From assembly GCA_036522515.1 (NCBI GenBank), contig DATDFQ010000019.1, positions 62,001 through 126,000 of the forward strand: DNA of 64,000 nt, read 5' to 3'. This stretch comes from Bacteroidota bacterium (lineage in GTDB: Bacteria; Bacteroidota; Ignavibacteria; UBA10030; SZUA-254). A program made the translations under genes and the position numbers. A model generated the notes under the pieces. The model was not told where the DNA came from and searched no databases. It was given only the letters and a program-made list of their open reading frames with translations. Positions within the stretch are counted from its first letter, which is position 1. Every line of letters begins with the position of its first letter. Shown piece after piece: positions 24,344 through 32,758 of the stretch.

Positions 24344-25096
24344 TCAGGTCTTTTGCCGCCGCTTGCGCTTTCCCGCCTGGACCGTGCGGGCGGAAGAGAC
24401 AATCGTGCCGAGCTTCTCTCCGCCGACGATCCGCTTCAAAGAGCCGGGGACATTCATGTTGAAGACGACGATCGGCATCGAGTTCTCCTTGCAGAGGGTG
24501 ATCGCCGTCAGGTCCATCACTTTGAGATCTTTCTTCAGGACGTCCTGGTACGAGATCGCCCCGAATCTGTTCGCTTTCGGATTTTTCTCCGGATCGGAGG
24601 TGTAAATCCCGTCGACCCGGGTTCCCTTCATGATGACGTCCGCCCCGATCTCCACCGCCCGGAGCGCCGCGGCGGTGTCGGTCGTGAAATAGGCGTTGCC
24701 GGTGCCGGCGCCGAAGATCACGACGCGGCCTTTTTCGAGGTGGCGGATCGCCCTCCGCCGGATAAAGGGCTCGGCGATCTCCTCCATCTTAATGGAGCTG
24801 AGCAAACGGGTAAAGGTGCCCCGCCGCTCGAGCGCGCTCTGAAGCGCAAGTCCGTTCATGATTGTCGCGAGCATTCCCATCAGGTCGCCGGTGACTCTGT
24901 CGACACCGTCGGATGAGTTCTCGACCCCCCTGTAGATGTTGCCTCCCCCGATGACGATTCCGATCTCCACTCCCGACTGCTGGAGCTCCGCGATCTCCTC
25001 CGCGTACCGCTGAAGGACCCGGGGATCGATGCCGAAATCCTTCTCGCCCATGAGGGCTTCGCCGCTCACCTTCAGGAGAATGCGTTTATACTTCAT
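24344..25096 (-). CDS. pyrH: UMP kinase
   Basis: 250 residues. The amino-acid kinase fold shows [13 protein letters not shown] with the phosphate-binding loop, [46 protein letters not shown] and [13 protein letters not shown] (short parts cited). It phosphorylates UMP to UDP for pyrimidine synthesis. It ends in a basic tail ([11 protein letters not shown]), about ten residues longer than common homologues. It lies 27 bases before frr and 81 bases after tsf; the gap to tsf carries a hairpin repeat. Confidence 0.97.
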   Translation of the reverse strand: MKYKRILLKVSGEALMGEKDFGIDPRVLQRYAEEIAELQQSGVEIGIVIGGGNIYRGVENSSDGVDRVTGDLMGMLATIMNGLALQSALERRGTFTRLLSSIKMEEIAEPFIRRRAIRHLEKGRVVIFGAGTGNAYFTTDTAAALRAVEIGADVIMKGTRVDGIYTSDPEKNPKANRFGAISYQDVLKKDLKVMDLTAITLCKENSMPIVVFNMNVPGSLKRIVGGEKLGTIVSSARTVQAGKRKRRQKT

Positions 25097-25130
25097 CGAG
25101 ACGCGTGCGGAACGTTATAGGATCGGTAGC

Positions 25131-25148
25131 CGCAAGCTTTAGCTTGCG
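25131..25148. repeat. Short perfect hairpin repeat (CGCAAGCT type)
   Basis: CGCAAGCT-TT-AGCTTGCG is a perfect 8-bp stem between tsf and pyrH, with GGTAGC beside it. The same hairpin in the other orientation (loop AA) is at 42776-42793 and 56036-56053, each with TACC next to it. Confidence 0.8.
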
Positions 25149-25177
25149 GACTCTCCCCGCGGGAGTTTCACATGTGT

Positions 25178-25786
25178 TCAGGAACCGTTTTCGCCAAGAT
25201 GGAACCGCCTGAACCTGCGGACCGTCACTTTCTCTCCGGTCTTCGCCGTCAGGTCGAGGATCAGGTCCTTCACGGTCTTTCCCGAATCGCGGATGAACGT
25301 TTGCTCGAGCAGGCAAACTTCCTGATAATATTTTTCCAATTTTCCGTTCGCGATCCGGTCGATCATCTGTTCCGGCTTTTTCTCGTTCCTGGCCTGCGTC
25401 CGGTAAATCTCCAGCTCGTGGTCGATGGTTTCACGGGCCACATCCTCCCGCGCGATGTAGCGCGGACTCATCGCCGCGATTTGCATCGCCAGGTCCCTCG
25501 CGAGCGCCCTGAAGTCGTCCGTCTTCGCGACGAAATCGGTCTCGCAATTCACCTCCACCATCGCGCCGATCCGCCCGCCCGCATGGATGTACGCTTCGAC
25601 CAGCCCCTGGTTCGTTATCCTGTCGGCGCGTTTCTCGGCCGTCGCGGCCCCCTTCTTCCGGAGATAGTCGATGGCCTTTTCGAGGTTCCCCCCGGAGGCG
25701 GCCAGCGCCTGCTTGCAGTCCATCACTCCCGCGCCGGTCTTCTCGCGCAGCTCCTTCACATGTTCCGGTTTAATCTCAGCAGTCAC
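25178..25786 (-). CDS. tsf: Translation elongation factor Ts
   Basis: 202 residues, the short form of EF-Ts also known from Thermus and other lineages. It has EKTGAGVMDCKQALAASGG (family signature: TGAGxMDCKxAL), EAYIHAGGRIGAMVEVNCETDFVAKT in two parts, and a C-terminal LLEQTFIRDSGKTV. It recharges EF-Tu with GTP. The start is GTG at 25786, just after rpsB. One dimerisation/coiled-coil insert of the long E. coli form is absent. Confidence 0.96.
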   Translation of the reverse strand: MTAEIKPEHVKELREKTGAGVMDCKQALAASGGNLEKAIDYLRKKGAATAEKRADRITNQGLVEAYIHAGGRIGAMVEVNCETDFVAKTDDFRALARDLAMQIAAMSPRYIAREDVARETIDHELEIYRTQARNEKKPEQMIDRIANGKLEKYYQEVCLLEQTFIRDSGKTVKDLILDLTAKTGEKVTVRRFRRFHLGENGS

Positions 25787-25811
25787 AGTCGGATCTCATC
25801 CTTTCAAATGT

Positions 25812-26561
25812 TCATTCAGAAACGGCCTGGGTCTGCTCCCGGCCGGCATCCCCTTCCATTCCTTCGAGTTGTGCGTTTGTCCGCTCCGACCCTTCGAGGA
25901 TCGCGGTCGCGAAGATCCTGGTGATCATCTGGACCGACTTGATGGCATCGTCGTTCGCGGGGATCGGATAATCGACTTCGGTGGGGTTGCAGTTCGTGTC
26001 CACGATCGCAAACACGGGAATCCCGAGCCGCTTCGCCTCCTTCACGGCGATCTCCTCCTTCTTGATGTCGACGACATAGAGGGCGCCGGGGAGCCTCGTC
26101 ATTTCGACGACGCCGGAAAGAACTTTCGCGAGCTTTTCCTTTTCGCGGTCGAGGACGAGCGCTTCCTTTTTCGTAATCTTGTCGTACGTCCCGTCGGTCT
26201 CCATCTTCTCGATGTTGGTCAGGCGCTTGACGCTCTTGCGGATCGTCGTGAAATTCGTCAGCATCCCGCCCAGCCAGCGCTCCGAAACGTAAAACTGGCG
26301 GCAGCGCTTCGCTTCCTCCTCGATCACCAGGCTCGCCTGTTTTTTCGTTCCCACAAGGAGGACGCGCCTTCCGTCCGCGATGATGCCGGAGACGGCGTTG
26401 CAGGCCGCTTCGAGAAGCTCTTGTGTTTTCTTGAGGTCGATGATGTGGATACCGTTCCGTTCCATGAATATGAACGGCTTCATCTTGGGGTTCCATCGGC
26501 GGGTCAGGTGCCCGAAATGGGCGCCTGCTTCGATCAGGTCTGTCAGTTCAACGCGTGGCAT
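25812..26561 (-). CDS. rpsB: Ribosomal protein S2
   Basis: 249 residues. AGGAGT lies eight bases before the ATG at 26561. Signatures: [66 protein letters not shown] (each cited in part) and [12 protein letters not shown]. It belongs to the small subunit. The tail ([16 protein letters not shown]) is acidic and variable. It pairs with tsf as in most bacteria. Confidence 0.98.
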   Translation of the reverse strand: MPRVELTDLIEAGAHFGHLTRRWNPKMKPFIFMERNGIHIIDLKKTQELLEAACNAVSGIIADGRRVLLVGTKKQASLVIEEEAKRCRQFYVSERWLGGMLTNFTTIRKSVKRLTNIEKMETDGTYDKITKKEALVLDREKEKLAKVLSGVVEMTRLPGALYVVDIKKEEIAVKEAKRLGIPVFAIVDTNCNPTEVDYPIPANDDAIKSVQMITRIFATAILEGSERTNAQLEGMEGDAGREQTQAVSE

Positions 26562-26685
26562 ACCAGCGGTACTCCTTTATGTCAGTTGGCTCTTCTACTC
26601 CCGTCATCTTCCGCCGGAATCGGCCGCCTGCGACGCAGGCGAACGCGACACTGCCGACGGAATCAGAGAGTATGATTGATTACGG

Positions 26686-27084
26686 CTAACGCTTCGAGAA
26701 CTGGAACCTCTTGCGCGCCTTCTTTTGACCGTACTTCTTTCGCTCCACCATCCTCGGGTCGCGCGTCATCAGGCTGTCGACGCGCAGCTTCGACCGGAGG
26801 TCCCCGTTGAGCTCGACGAGCGCGCGGGAGATTCCGAGCTTCACCGCCCCCGCCTGCCCCGAAAGGCCGCCTCCCCGGACGTTTGCGACGACGTCATACT
26901 TGCCGACCGTCTCCGTCACGGCAAACGGCAACAGCACCTCGCTTCGCATCGTATCGACCGGGAAATAATGTTCCAGCGCCCTGCGGTTGACCGTGATGGT
27001 GCCCGAACCGGGCTTGAGCACCACGCGGGCCACCGATGTCTTCCGGCGTCCGATCGTGATGATCTGGTGAGAATGTGTGATCAT
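26686..27084 (-). CDS. rpsI: Ribosomal protein S9
   Basis: 132 residues, with GAGGAG six bases before the ATG at 27084. It has [39 protein letters not shown] and the basic C-terminus [24 protein letters not shown] (cited in part), whose last Lys/Arg residues reach the P site. It follows rplM by 24 bases. The 120 bases between rpsI and rpsB hold a small GC-rich hairpin (CGCCTGC-GAC-GCAGGCG). Confidence 0.98.
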   Translation of the reverse strand: MITHSHQIITIGRRKTSVARVVLKPGSGTITVNRRALEHYFPVDTMRSEVLLPFAVTETVGKYDVVANVRGGGLSGQAGAVKLGISRALVELNGDLRSKLRVDSLMTRDPRMVERKKYGQKKARKRFQFSKR

Positions 27085-27108
27085 GAACGCTCCTCGGTTT
27101 TCAAGTTC

Positions 27109-27558
27109 CTATAAATCCAATTTCAGCGGCTCGGGTTTCTGAGCGGCGTGGGGATGGGCGGCGTCCCGGTACACTTTCAGTTTTTTGATCACATTCGCGC
27201 CGAGCCTGTTGTGCGGGATCATTCCCTTCACGGCGTGCATCACGATGCGCTCGGGGTTGGTCTTCATCAATTCCTTGAACGACTCGACAGTCGCCCCGCC
27301 CGGGTAACCGGTGTAATGAAAGTAGGTCTTCAGCTCGGTGCGCCGGCCGAGGACCTTCACTTTTCCCGCGTTCACGATGACGACGAAGTCGCCGCAATCG
27401 CTGTTGGGCGTGAAGACGGGCTTGTGCTTGCCGCGCAAGACGTGCGCGACACGGCTCGCGATCCGGCCGAGGGTCTGGCCGCTTGCGTCCACCACATACC
27501 ATTTCCGTTCAACTTCTTGTTGCGTGAACGAGTGCGTTAACCTCTGTCCCAGTGCCAC
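27109..27558 (-). CDS. rplM: Ribosomal protein L13
   Basis: 149 residues from a GTG at 27558, with GAGGA seven bases upstream. Motifs: VVDASGQTLGRIASRVAHVLRGK, DCGDFVVIVNAGKV, YFHYTGYPGG and KGMIPHNRLGANVIKKLKVY (cited in parts). It is an early-assembly large-subunit protein. It leads the rplM-rpsI pair and the translation block. The 394 bases upstream hold a palindromic element and no gene. Confidence 0.97.
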   Translation of the reverse strand: MALGQRLTHSFTQQEVERKWYVVDASGQTLGRIASRVAHVLRGKHKPVFTPNSDCGDFVVIVNAGKVKVLGRRTELKTYFHYTGYPGGATVESFKELMKTNPERIVMHAVKGMIPHNRLGANVIKKLKVYRDAAHPHAAQKPEPLKLDL

Positions 27559-27710
27559 TGAAATGTCCTCAAAAATTGTTCAATCACGCGGAATCGGATC
27601 GGCGTACCTGACTCAGCCGGGGGGCTGAAGCCTCTTAAGCTACTGAAAAATTGGCTAAAAGGCAAGGGGAAAAATGGGAATCCGCCAGTTTGGCCCTCTT
27701 CCTCCCCGCT

Positions 27711-27846
27711 CGCCATCCTGAGCACATTCGCTTCGCTCAGTGTAAACCCCGCGAAGGATCTCCCGCCATTTAAAAGCGAAAAAGCCAGATCCTTCGGTCG
27801 CTACGCTCCCTCAGGATGACAAATAACAGGAAAATGCGACACCACC
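27711..27846. repeat. MITE-like palindromic element, type B, left end decayed
   Basis: The core matches the element at 14084-14226: CATCCTGAG with an inner CACATTCGCTTCGCTCAGTG to AAGGATCT, then AGATCCTTCGGTCGC to CTCAGGATGAC (27820). The right end is AAAATGCGACACCACC (27831-27846). The left terminal motif cannot be found. It fills the gap between rplM and the receiver gene. Confidence 0.75.
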
Positions 27847-27952
27847 GGAATAACGGAAAAATCCTTGCTTGAATCTGAACAGGAGACTTTGTAGATTAAC
27901 CCGTGCTCCGGATCCAACCAGAATTTCACCACCTATTTTCGGCGGGAACGCG

Positions 27953-28405
27953 ATGAACATCCTCGTGGTCGACGACGAACGCGAATACAGAACTCTCGTG
28001 GGCAACTTCCTGGAGGATCAGGGTTGGACGGTATTCCTCGCAGGGGACGGCCAGGAGGGGATGGATACGCTCTACCGTGAAAAGATCGACATCATCGTGT
28101 CGGACATCTACATGCCGGTCATGGACGGGTTGAAGTTCCACCGTTCCGTGAGGGGGAACGCCAAGTTCGCGGAGATACCGTTCCTCTTCGTCTCCGCGTT
28201 CGACGACCCGCACACGATGGACGCGATCAAGAACCCGAGGATCGACGGCTTTTCGAGGAAGGGACGGCCGGTGGCCGACCTGAAGTCGTGGATACAGTAT
28301 CTCCTGACCCCGGTGGACAAAAGACCCCCCACTCCCCCGGGAGAATCCACCCGCTCCACCGGCAGAGAATGGCGGCGCGATCTCCCGCGCACCAGGAGAA
28401 GGTAA
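27953..28405 (+). CDS. Single-domain response regulator (CheY-like)
   Basis: 150 residues from the ATG at 27953. The receiver domain has the acidic pair D7/D8, the phosphate acceptor D51 (IDIIVSDIYMPVMDG), the conserved Ser/Thr region FLFVSAFDD and a Lys in FSRKGRPV. After about residue 120 comes a Pro/Arg-rich tail with no output domain. It would pass a signal to a partner protein, not to DNA. No kinase is next to it; the only kinase in the window is at 56071-57867. Its stop lies six bases from the convergent lipA stop. Confidence 0.9.
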   Translation: MNILVVDDEREYRTLVGNFLEDQGWTVFLAGDGQEGMDTLYREKIDIIVSDIYMPVMDGLKFHRSVRGNAKFAEIPFLFVSAFDDPHTMDAIKNPRIDGFSRKGRPVADLKSWIQYLLTPVDKRPPTPPGESTRSTGREWRRDLPRTRRR

Positions 28406-28411
28406 GACTCT

Positions 28412-29317
28412 CTAAAGCTGTTGCTCTGCGTGGTAGGAGCTCCGCACGAGCGGTCCCGACTCCACGTGCCGGAAACCCATCTTCAGTCCCTCCTCTTTCA
28501 GCATCCTGAACTCATCCGGGTCCACGAATCGGTCGACCGGCAGATGGTCTCGTGTCGGTTGAAGGTATTGCCCGAGAGTCAGAATCCGGCACTCGACCTC
28601 CCTGAGGTCATTCAGGACATCGAACACCTCGTTCATACTCTCCCCGATTCCCAGCATCAGCCCCGTCTTTGTCGCGAACCCCCGTCTCCGGGCGCGATCG
28701 AGCAATTGAAGCGAGCGTTCGTATTTCGCCTGCGGCCTCACCGTTGGGTAGAGCCGGGGGACAGTTTCCATGTTGTGGTTGAGGATGTCGGGCAGCGCGT
28801 CGAGCACTATATCGAGCGCGAACTCATCCCCCCGGAAGTCCGGAATCAGGACCTCGATCGTAACACCCGGGCTTGCCGCGCGGACCTCTCGTATCGTCTC
28901 GGCGAAGATCTGGGCGCCTCCGTCGTAGAGTTCGTCCCTGTTGACCGACGTGATCACCGCATGGCGCAATCCCAGGAGTGCGACGGCCTCCGCGACGCGG
29001 CGAGGTTCGTCCCCGTCAAGCTCCTCCGGCTTCCCGGTTTTCACCGCGCAGAAACCGCAGCTCCGCGTGCAGACGTCGCCGAGAATCATGAAGGTGGCGG
29101 TCCCGTTGTTCCAGCATTCGCCCGTGTTCGGACAGCGGGCTTCCTGGCAGACGGTGTGCAGCCGGTGCGAGTCGACGATGTTCTTCAGGCGGGCATACCG
29201 CTCTCCCCCCGGAATCCGGGCCTTGAGCCAGGGGGGCCTGCGGCCGGGAGGCTGGGCGGCGGGCTGGCCGCCGGTGGCGGAAGACGGGGGCGCTATTTCC
29301 TGAATGATGAAGTCCAT
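28412..29317 (-). CDS. lipA: Lipoyl synthase
   Basis: 301 residues. It has both iron-sulfur sites: the auxiliary cluster C57, C62, C68 ([12 protein letters not shown]) and the radical-SAM cluster C83, C87, C90 (CTRSCGFC). Also [16 protein letters not shown] and GIGE, and the C-terminal [10 protein letters not shown] with the Ser that binds the auxiliary cluster. It inserts two sulfurs into octanoyl groups on E2 and GcvH. It is the last gene of the 2-oxoacid dehydrogenase operon, seven bases after E2. LipB of the same operon supplies the octanoyl substrate. Confidence 0.98.
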   Translation of the reverse strand: MDFIIQEIAPPSSATGGQPAAQPPGRRPPWLKARIPGGERYARLKNIVDSHRLHTVCQEARCPNTGECWNNGTATFMILGDVCTRSCGFCAVKTGKPEELDGDEPRRVAEAVALLGLRHAVITSVNRDELYDGGAQIFAETIREVRAASPGVTIEVLIPDFRGDEFALDIVLDALPDILNHNMETVPRLYPTVRPQAKYERSLQLLDRARRRGFATKTGLMLGIGESMNEVFDVLNDLREVECRILTLGQYLQPTRDHLPVDRFVDPDEFRMLKEEGLKMGFRHVESGPLVRSSYHAEQQL

Positions 29318-29324
29318 CGCCGGG

Positions 29325-30701
29325 TCAGACGATCTGAGATTCGTCGAACTTCTCGAGACGCTTCACCACCGTTTCCATGAACGACCCGCCGAGCGCGCCA
29401 TCCACGATCCGGTGATCGAAGGCGAGCGTGAGATACGCGATGGAACGGATTGCGATCGCGTCGTTGATGACGACGGGCCTTTTCTCGATGGCGCCGGTGC
29501 CGAGGATCGCGACCTGGGGATGGTTGATGATGGGGACTCCGACCATCGTCCCGAAGACCCCGTAGTTCGTCAGCGTGAACGTCCCCCCCTCGATATCCGC
29601 AGGGCTCAGCTTCTTCGCGCGGGTCCGCGACGCGAGATCGTTGACCGCCCGGGCGAGCCCCGTAAAATTCTTCTCGTCCGCATTTTTGATCACCGGCACG
29701 ATGAGGCCCGTCTCGGAGGCGACGGCGATGCCGAGGTTGATGAATTTTTTCATGATGATCTTGTCCCCTTCGAGGGAACAGTTGACGAGCGGAAACTCCT
29801 TGAGCGCCCTGATCACGGCGTCGCAGATGAAGGGCATGAACGTCAGCTTGAATCCTTCCCGTTTCTCGAACGATTCGCCTATCTTCCGGCGGGCCCTGTC
29901 CACATTGGTCATATCGCACTCGTGGACGGCCCAGACGTGCGGGGCCGTCTGCACGCTTTTCACCATGTGTTCCGACATCCGCTTCAGAACGTTGCTCATC
30001 TGCAGGATATCGTAATTCGGCCCGGGATATTTCGCGCTGAGTTCGCTGCCGTCGAAATGCTTCAGGGTTGACTCGATGCGTGGAGCGGCCGGACCCGCAG
30101 GCTGTGCAGCCGGCGCGGGGGCTCCCGGCGTTGCGGCCGCCGGCACGGTCCCCTTTTTGCGCATCTCGAGGTAGCCCAGAATGTCCTTCTTCGACACGCG
30201 GCCGCCTTCGCCCGTTCCCGGTATTCGTTCAAGTTCCGCCATCGCGATTCCCTCTTCGCGGGCGATGTTCATGACGAGCGGCGAATAGAATCTTCCTCCC
30301 GCTGCCGGGGCAGGCTCGGGTGACGGCGCCGGGGGTGCGGCTTGCGGGGCGGCGGGGGGCGCGGGTTTTGCGGCGGCCGCCTGGGCGGGCTTCGCCGGCT
30401 CGCTTGCCTTCGGAGGTGAAACCGGCTGCTGCGCGCCGGGGGCCGGCACCGCGGCGGATTCATCCGTGTCGATTTCCGCGATGACGGTCCGGACCTCGAC
30501 CGTCTTCTGCTCGTCGAAGAGGAGCTTCGTGACAACTCCGGTCGCCGGAGAAGGGATTTCCGAATCGACCTTGTCGGTGCTGATCTCAAGGAGAGTCTCG
30601 TCCTTCTTCACCTTATCGCCCGGTTTCTTGTGCCACTTGATGATGGTGCCCTCGGTGAGACTTTCACCGAGTTGCGGCATGACAACGTCGACTTTCGCCA
30701 T
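29325..30701 (-). CDS. 2-oxoacid dehydrogenase E2 (dihydrolipoyl acyltransferase)
   Basis: 458 residues. The lipoyl domain (1-80) has the lipoylated K44 in [12 protein letters not shown]. An Ala/Pro-rich linker follows (about 85-150), then the E1/E3-binding domain (about 155-195; [28 protein letters not shown]). The catalytic domain (about 230-458) carries H430 and D434 (HRIVDGALG). It moves the acyl group from lipoate to CoA. It has one lipoyl domain only. The operon has two sets of E1 but this single E2. The acyl specificity (pyruvate, branched-chain or other) cannot be set from the sequence. Confidence 0.96.
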   Translation of the reverse strand: MAKVDVVMPQLGESLTEGTIIKWHKKPGDKVKKDETLLEISTDKVDSEIPSPATGVVTKLLFDEQKTVEVRTVIAEIDTDESAAVPAPGAQQPVSPPKASEPAKPAQAAAAKPAPPAAPQAAPPAPSPEPAPAAGGRFYSPLVMNIAREEGIAMAELERIPGTGEGGRVSKKDILGYLEMRKKGTVPAAATPGAPAPAAQPAGPAAPRIESTLKHFDGSELSAKYPGPNYDILQMSNVLKRMSEHMVKSVQTAPHVWAVHECDMTNVDRARRKIGESFEKREGFKLTFMPFICDAVIRALKEFPLVNCSLEGDKIIMKKFINLGIAVASETGLIVPVIKNADEKNFTGLARAVNDLASRTRAKKLSPADIEGGTFTLTNYGVFGTMVGVPIINHPQVAILGTGAIEKRPVVINDAIAIRSIAYLTLAFDHRIVDGALGGSFMETVVKRLEKFDESQIV

Positions 30702-30728
30702 GGAATTCTCTCAGGAGTAATGGTTATT

Positions 30729-31706
30729 TCAATATGCTGCCAGTTGGCGCAGTATGTTCAGAACTTTTTGTGTGTTCGGAAGGAAAAATTCCTCCAGCGG
30801 CGGCGCGAACGGCACGGGGGTGTCGATCGATCCGATTCGCTTCACGGGCGCGTCGAGGTATTCGAACGCACGGTCGGCGATGAGAGCGGCGATTTCTCCG
30901 CCGATGCCGCCCGTGAGGTTGTCCTCGTGGAGGATGAGGGCCCTTCCGGTCTTCTTCACCGAATCGAGAATCGCACCGGTATCCAGCGGCAGAAGCGTCC
31001 GGAGATCGAGCACTTCGACATCGGTTCCCTCTTTCGAGATGGCCTCCGCGGCTTCGATTGCCCAGTGAACACCCGTCCCGTAGGTGATCACGGAGATGTC
31101 GCTTCCCTTCCTCTTGAGATCCGCCTTGCCGATCGGGACCACAAAATCCTCTTCGGTCAATTCCGCTTTGACGTGGCGGTAGAGATACTTGTGTTCGAAA
31201 TAGAGGACCGGATCGGGATCGCGGATCGCGGCTTTGATCAACCCCTTCGCGTCGTACGGCGTGGAGGGCGCAACGATCTTAAGGCCGGGGACGTGGAAGA
31301 ACCACGCCTCCGGGTTCGTCGAATGAAAGGGGCCGCCGCGGATCCCTCCTCCGGAGGGGAGCCGCACGACCATCGGGACCGGAATGCCAGTCCTGTAGTG
31401 AAATTTCGAAACGTTGTTCACGATCTGATTGAACCCGTTGGTCACAAAATCGGCGAACTGCATCTCCGCCACCGGCCGCATCCCCACGATGGCGGCGCCC
31501 ATCGCCGCCCCGATGATGGCCGACTCTCCGAGCACCGTGTCGATGACGCGGTCTTCGCCGAACTCCTTCGCAAAGCCCTCGGTCGCCTTGAACGCACCGC
31601 CGTACGCTCCGATGTCTTCGCCGAGGAGGAACACCGAACTGTCGCGCCGCATCTCCTCGCGAAGACCCTCGCTGATCGCGCCGATGTATGTGACAGGCTC
31701 TCTCAC
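30729..31706 (-). CDS. 2-oxoacid dehydrogenase E1 beta subunit
   Basis: 325 residues, the normal beta-subunit length. The GTG start at 31706 overlaps the stop of the alpha gene (GTGA). Motifs: FLLGEDIGAYGGAFKATEGF, DTVLGESAIIGAAMGAA, EMQFADFV, LPSGGGIRGGPFHSTNPEA and EVLDLRTLLPLD (cited in parts). It forms an alpha2beta2 enzyme with the preceding product. The HSTNPEA stretch stands where branched-chain and acetoin enzymes have HSQSxEA. Confidence 0.95.
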   Translation of the reverse strand: MREPVTYIGAISEGLREEMRRDSSVFLLGEDIGAYGGAFKATEGFAKEFGEDRVIDTVLGESAIIGAAMGAAIVGMRPVAEMQFADFVTNGFNQIVNNVSKFHYRTGIPVPMVVRLPSGGGIRGGPFHSTNPEAWFFHVPGLKIVAPSTPYDAKGLIKAAIRDPDPVLYFEHKYLYRHVKAELTEEDFVVPIGKADLKRKGSDISVITYGTGVHWAIEAAEAISKEGTDVEVLDLRTLLPLDTGAILDSVKKTGRALILHEDNLTGGIGGEIAALIADRAFEYLDAPVKRIGSIDTPVPFAPPLEEFFLPNTQKVLNILRQLAAY

Positions 31707-32755
31707 GGTCGCGAACTCTCCTCCGCATACACGCCCGTTGCGGCGTCGCTGCCTTGAGGGTAACCCGCTTCGAGCCCCTTCCGGAGCGCCTCCTCAACGA
31801 GGCGTTTCGCGCCGGCGATCAGGGACGCTTTCTTTTGATCCGTCAAGAGGCCCTTCGAGAAAAGAAGTTTCTCCGTCCGCTCGAGCGGGTCTTTCTTGTT
31901 CCATTCTGCCAGGAGGTCTTTCGGCACGTACCATGCGGTATCGTGCGCGGCATGGCCCTGCATCCGCATCGTCACGCATTCGATCATCGAGGGACCGCCA
32001 CCGTCCCGGGCTCTCTCCACCGCTTCCTTGCAGACGCGGTAGACGGAAGGGAGGTCGGTCCCGTCCACCGAAACGCCGGGGATGCCGTATCCGCTCGCCC
32101 GCTCGGAAAGATGCGCGACCAGAAACTGTTTCGAGATCGGCGTGGAGTAAGCGTATTGGTTGTTTTCGATGATCAGGACGAAGGGGAGACGCATCACCGA
32201 AGCCATCGCGAGCCCTTCGTGCACTTCGCCGACGTTCGAGCCCCCGTCCCCGATATAGGTCATGGCCACCGACTTTTCTTTCCGCAGCTTGCTCGCGAGG
32301 GCGACACCGACAGCCACGGGCACCATCGCACCGAGATGGCTGATGTTCCCGAATATCTTCTTCGCCGGATCTGCATAGTGCCCCGTTCCGTCGCGCCCCC
32401 TCGAGAATCCGCCCGCGCGGCCCAGATATTGCAAAGCCAGTTTATCGAGGGACTGTCCCCTCACGAGATGGGCTCCGAGGTCCCGGTGCATCGGGAAAAT
32501 GTAGTCGTCTTTTCCCAGGGAATAGGCGCTCCCCACCGATGTTGCTTCGTTCCCCCGTCCGGAATATGCCCCCCCCACGATCTTGCCCTGCTGGTAAAGC
32601 CGGAGGATCGCATCCTCAAATTCACGGGTCTGGAGCATGTATCCGTACATTGCCAGGAGGTCGTCATTCCCAACCCCGGAATCCGGTTCCACTTTCCGAA
32701 CCGGACCGGACTTCGAGGCCGAACGCTTTGATTTTACAAGATCCGGAGAGGGCAT
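31703..32755 (-). CDS. 2-oxoacid dehydrogenase E1 alpha subunit
   Basis: 350 residues. The thiamine-diphosphate motif is YIGDGGSNVGEVHEGLAMAS...IIENNQYA (GDG to NN spacing normal). Also MHRDLGAHLVRG, GRDGTGHYAD and GHAAHDTAWYVP. It decarboxylates the 2-oxoacid and passes the acyl group to lipoate on E2. It starts three bases after the stop of the fused E1. The sequence is nearer to the pyruvate/acetoin/branched-chain alpha class than to the long AceE type. Confidence 0.95.
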   Translation of the reverse strand: MPSPDLVKSKRSASKSGPVRKVEPDSGVGNDDLLAMYGYMLQTREFEDAILRLYQQGKIVGGAYSGRGNEATSVGSAYSLGKDDYIFPMHRDLGAHLVRGQSLDKLALQYLGRAGGFSRGRDGTGHYADPAKKIFGNISHLGAMVPVAVGVALASKLRKEKSVAMTYIGDGGSNVGEVHEGLAMASVMRLPFVLIIENNQYAYSTPISKQFLVAHLSERASGYGIPGVSVDGTDLPSVYRVCKEAVERARDGGGPSMIECVTMRMQGHAAHDTAWYVPKDLLAEWNKKDPLERTEKLLFSKGLLTDQKKASLIAGAKRLVEEALRKGLEAGYPQGSDAATGVYAEESSRP

Positions 32756-32758
32756 CGG

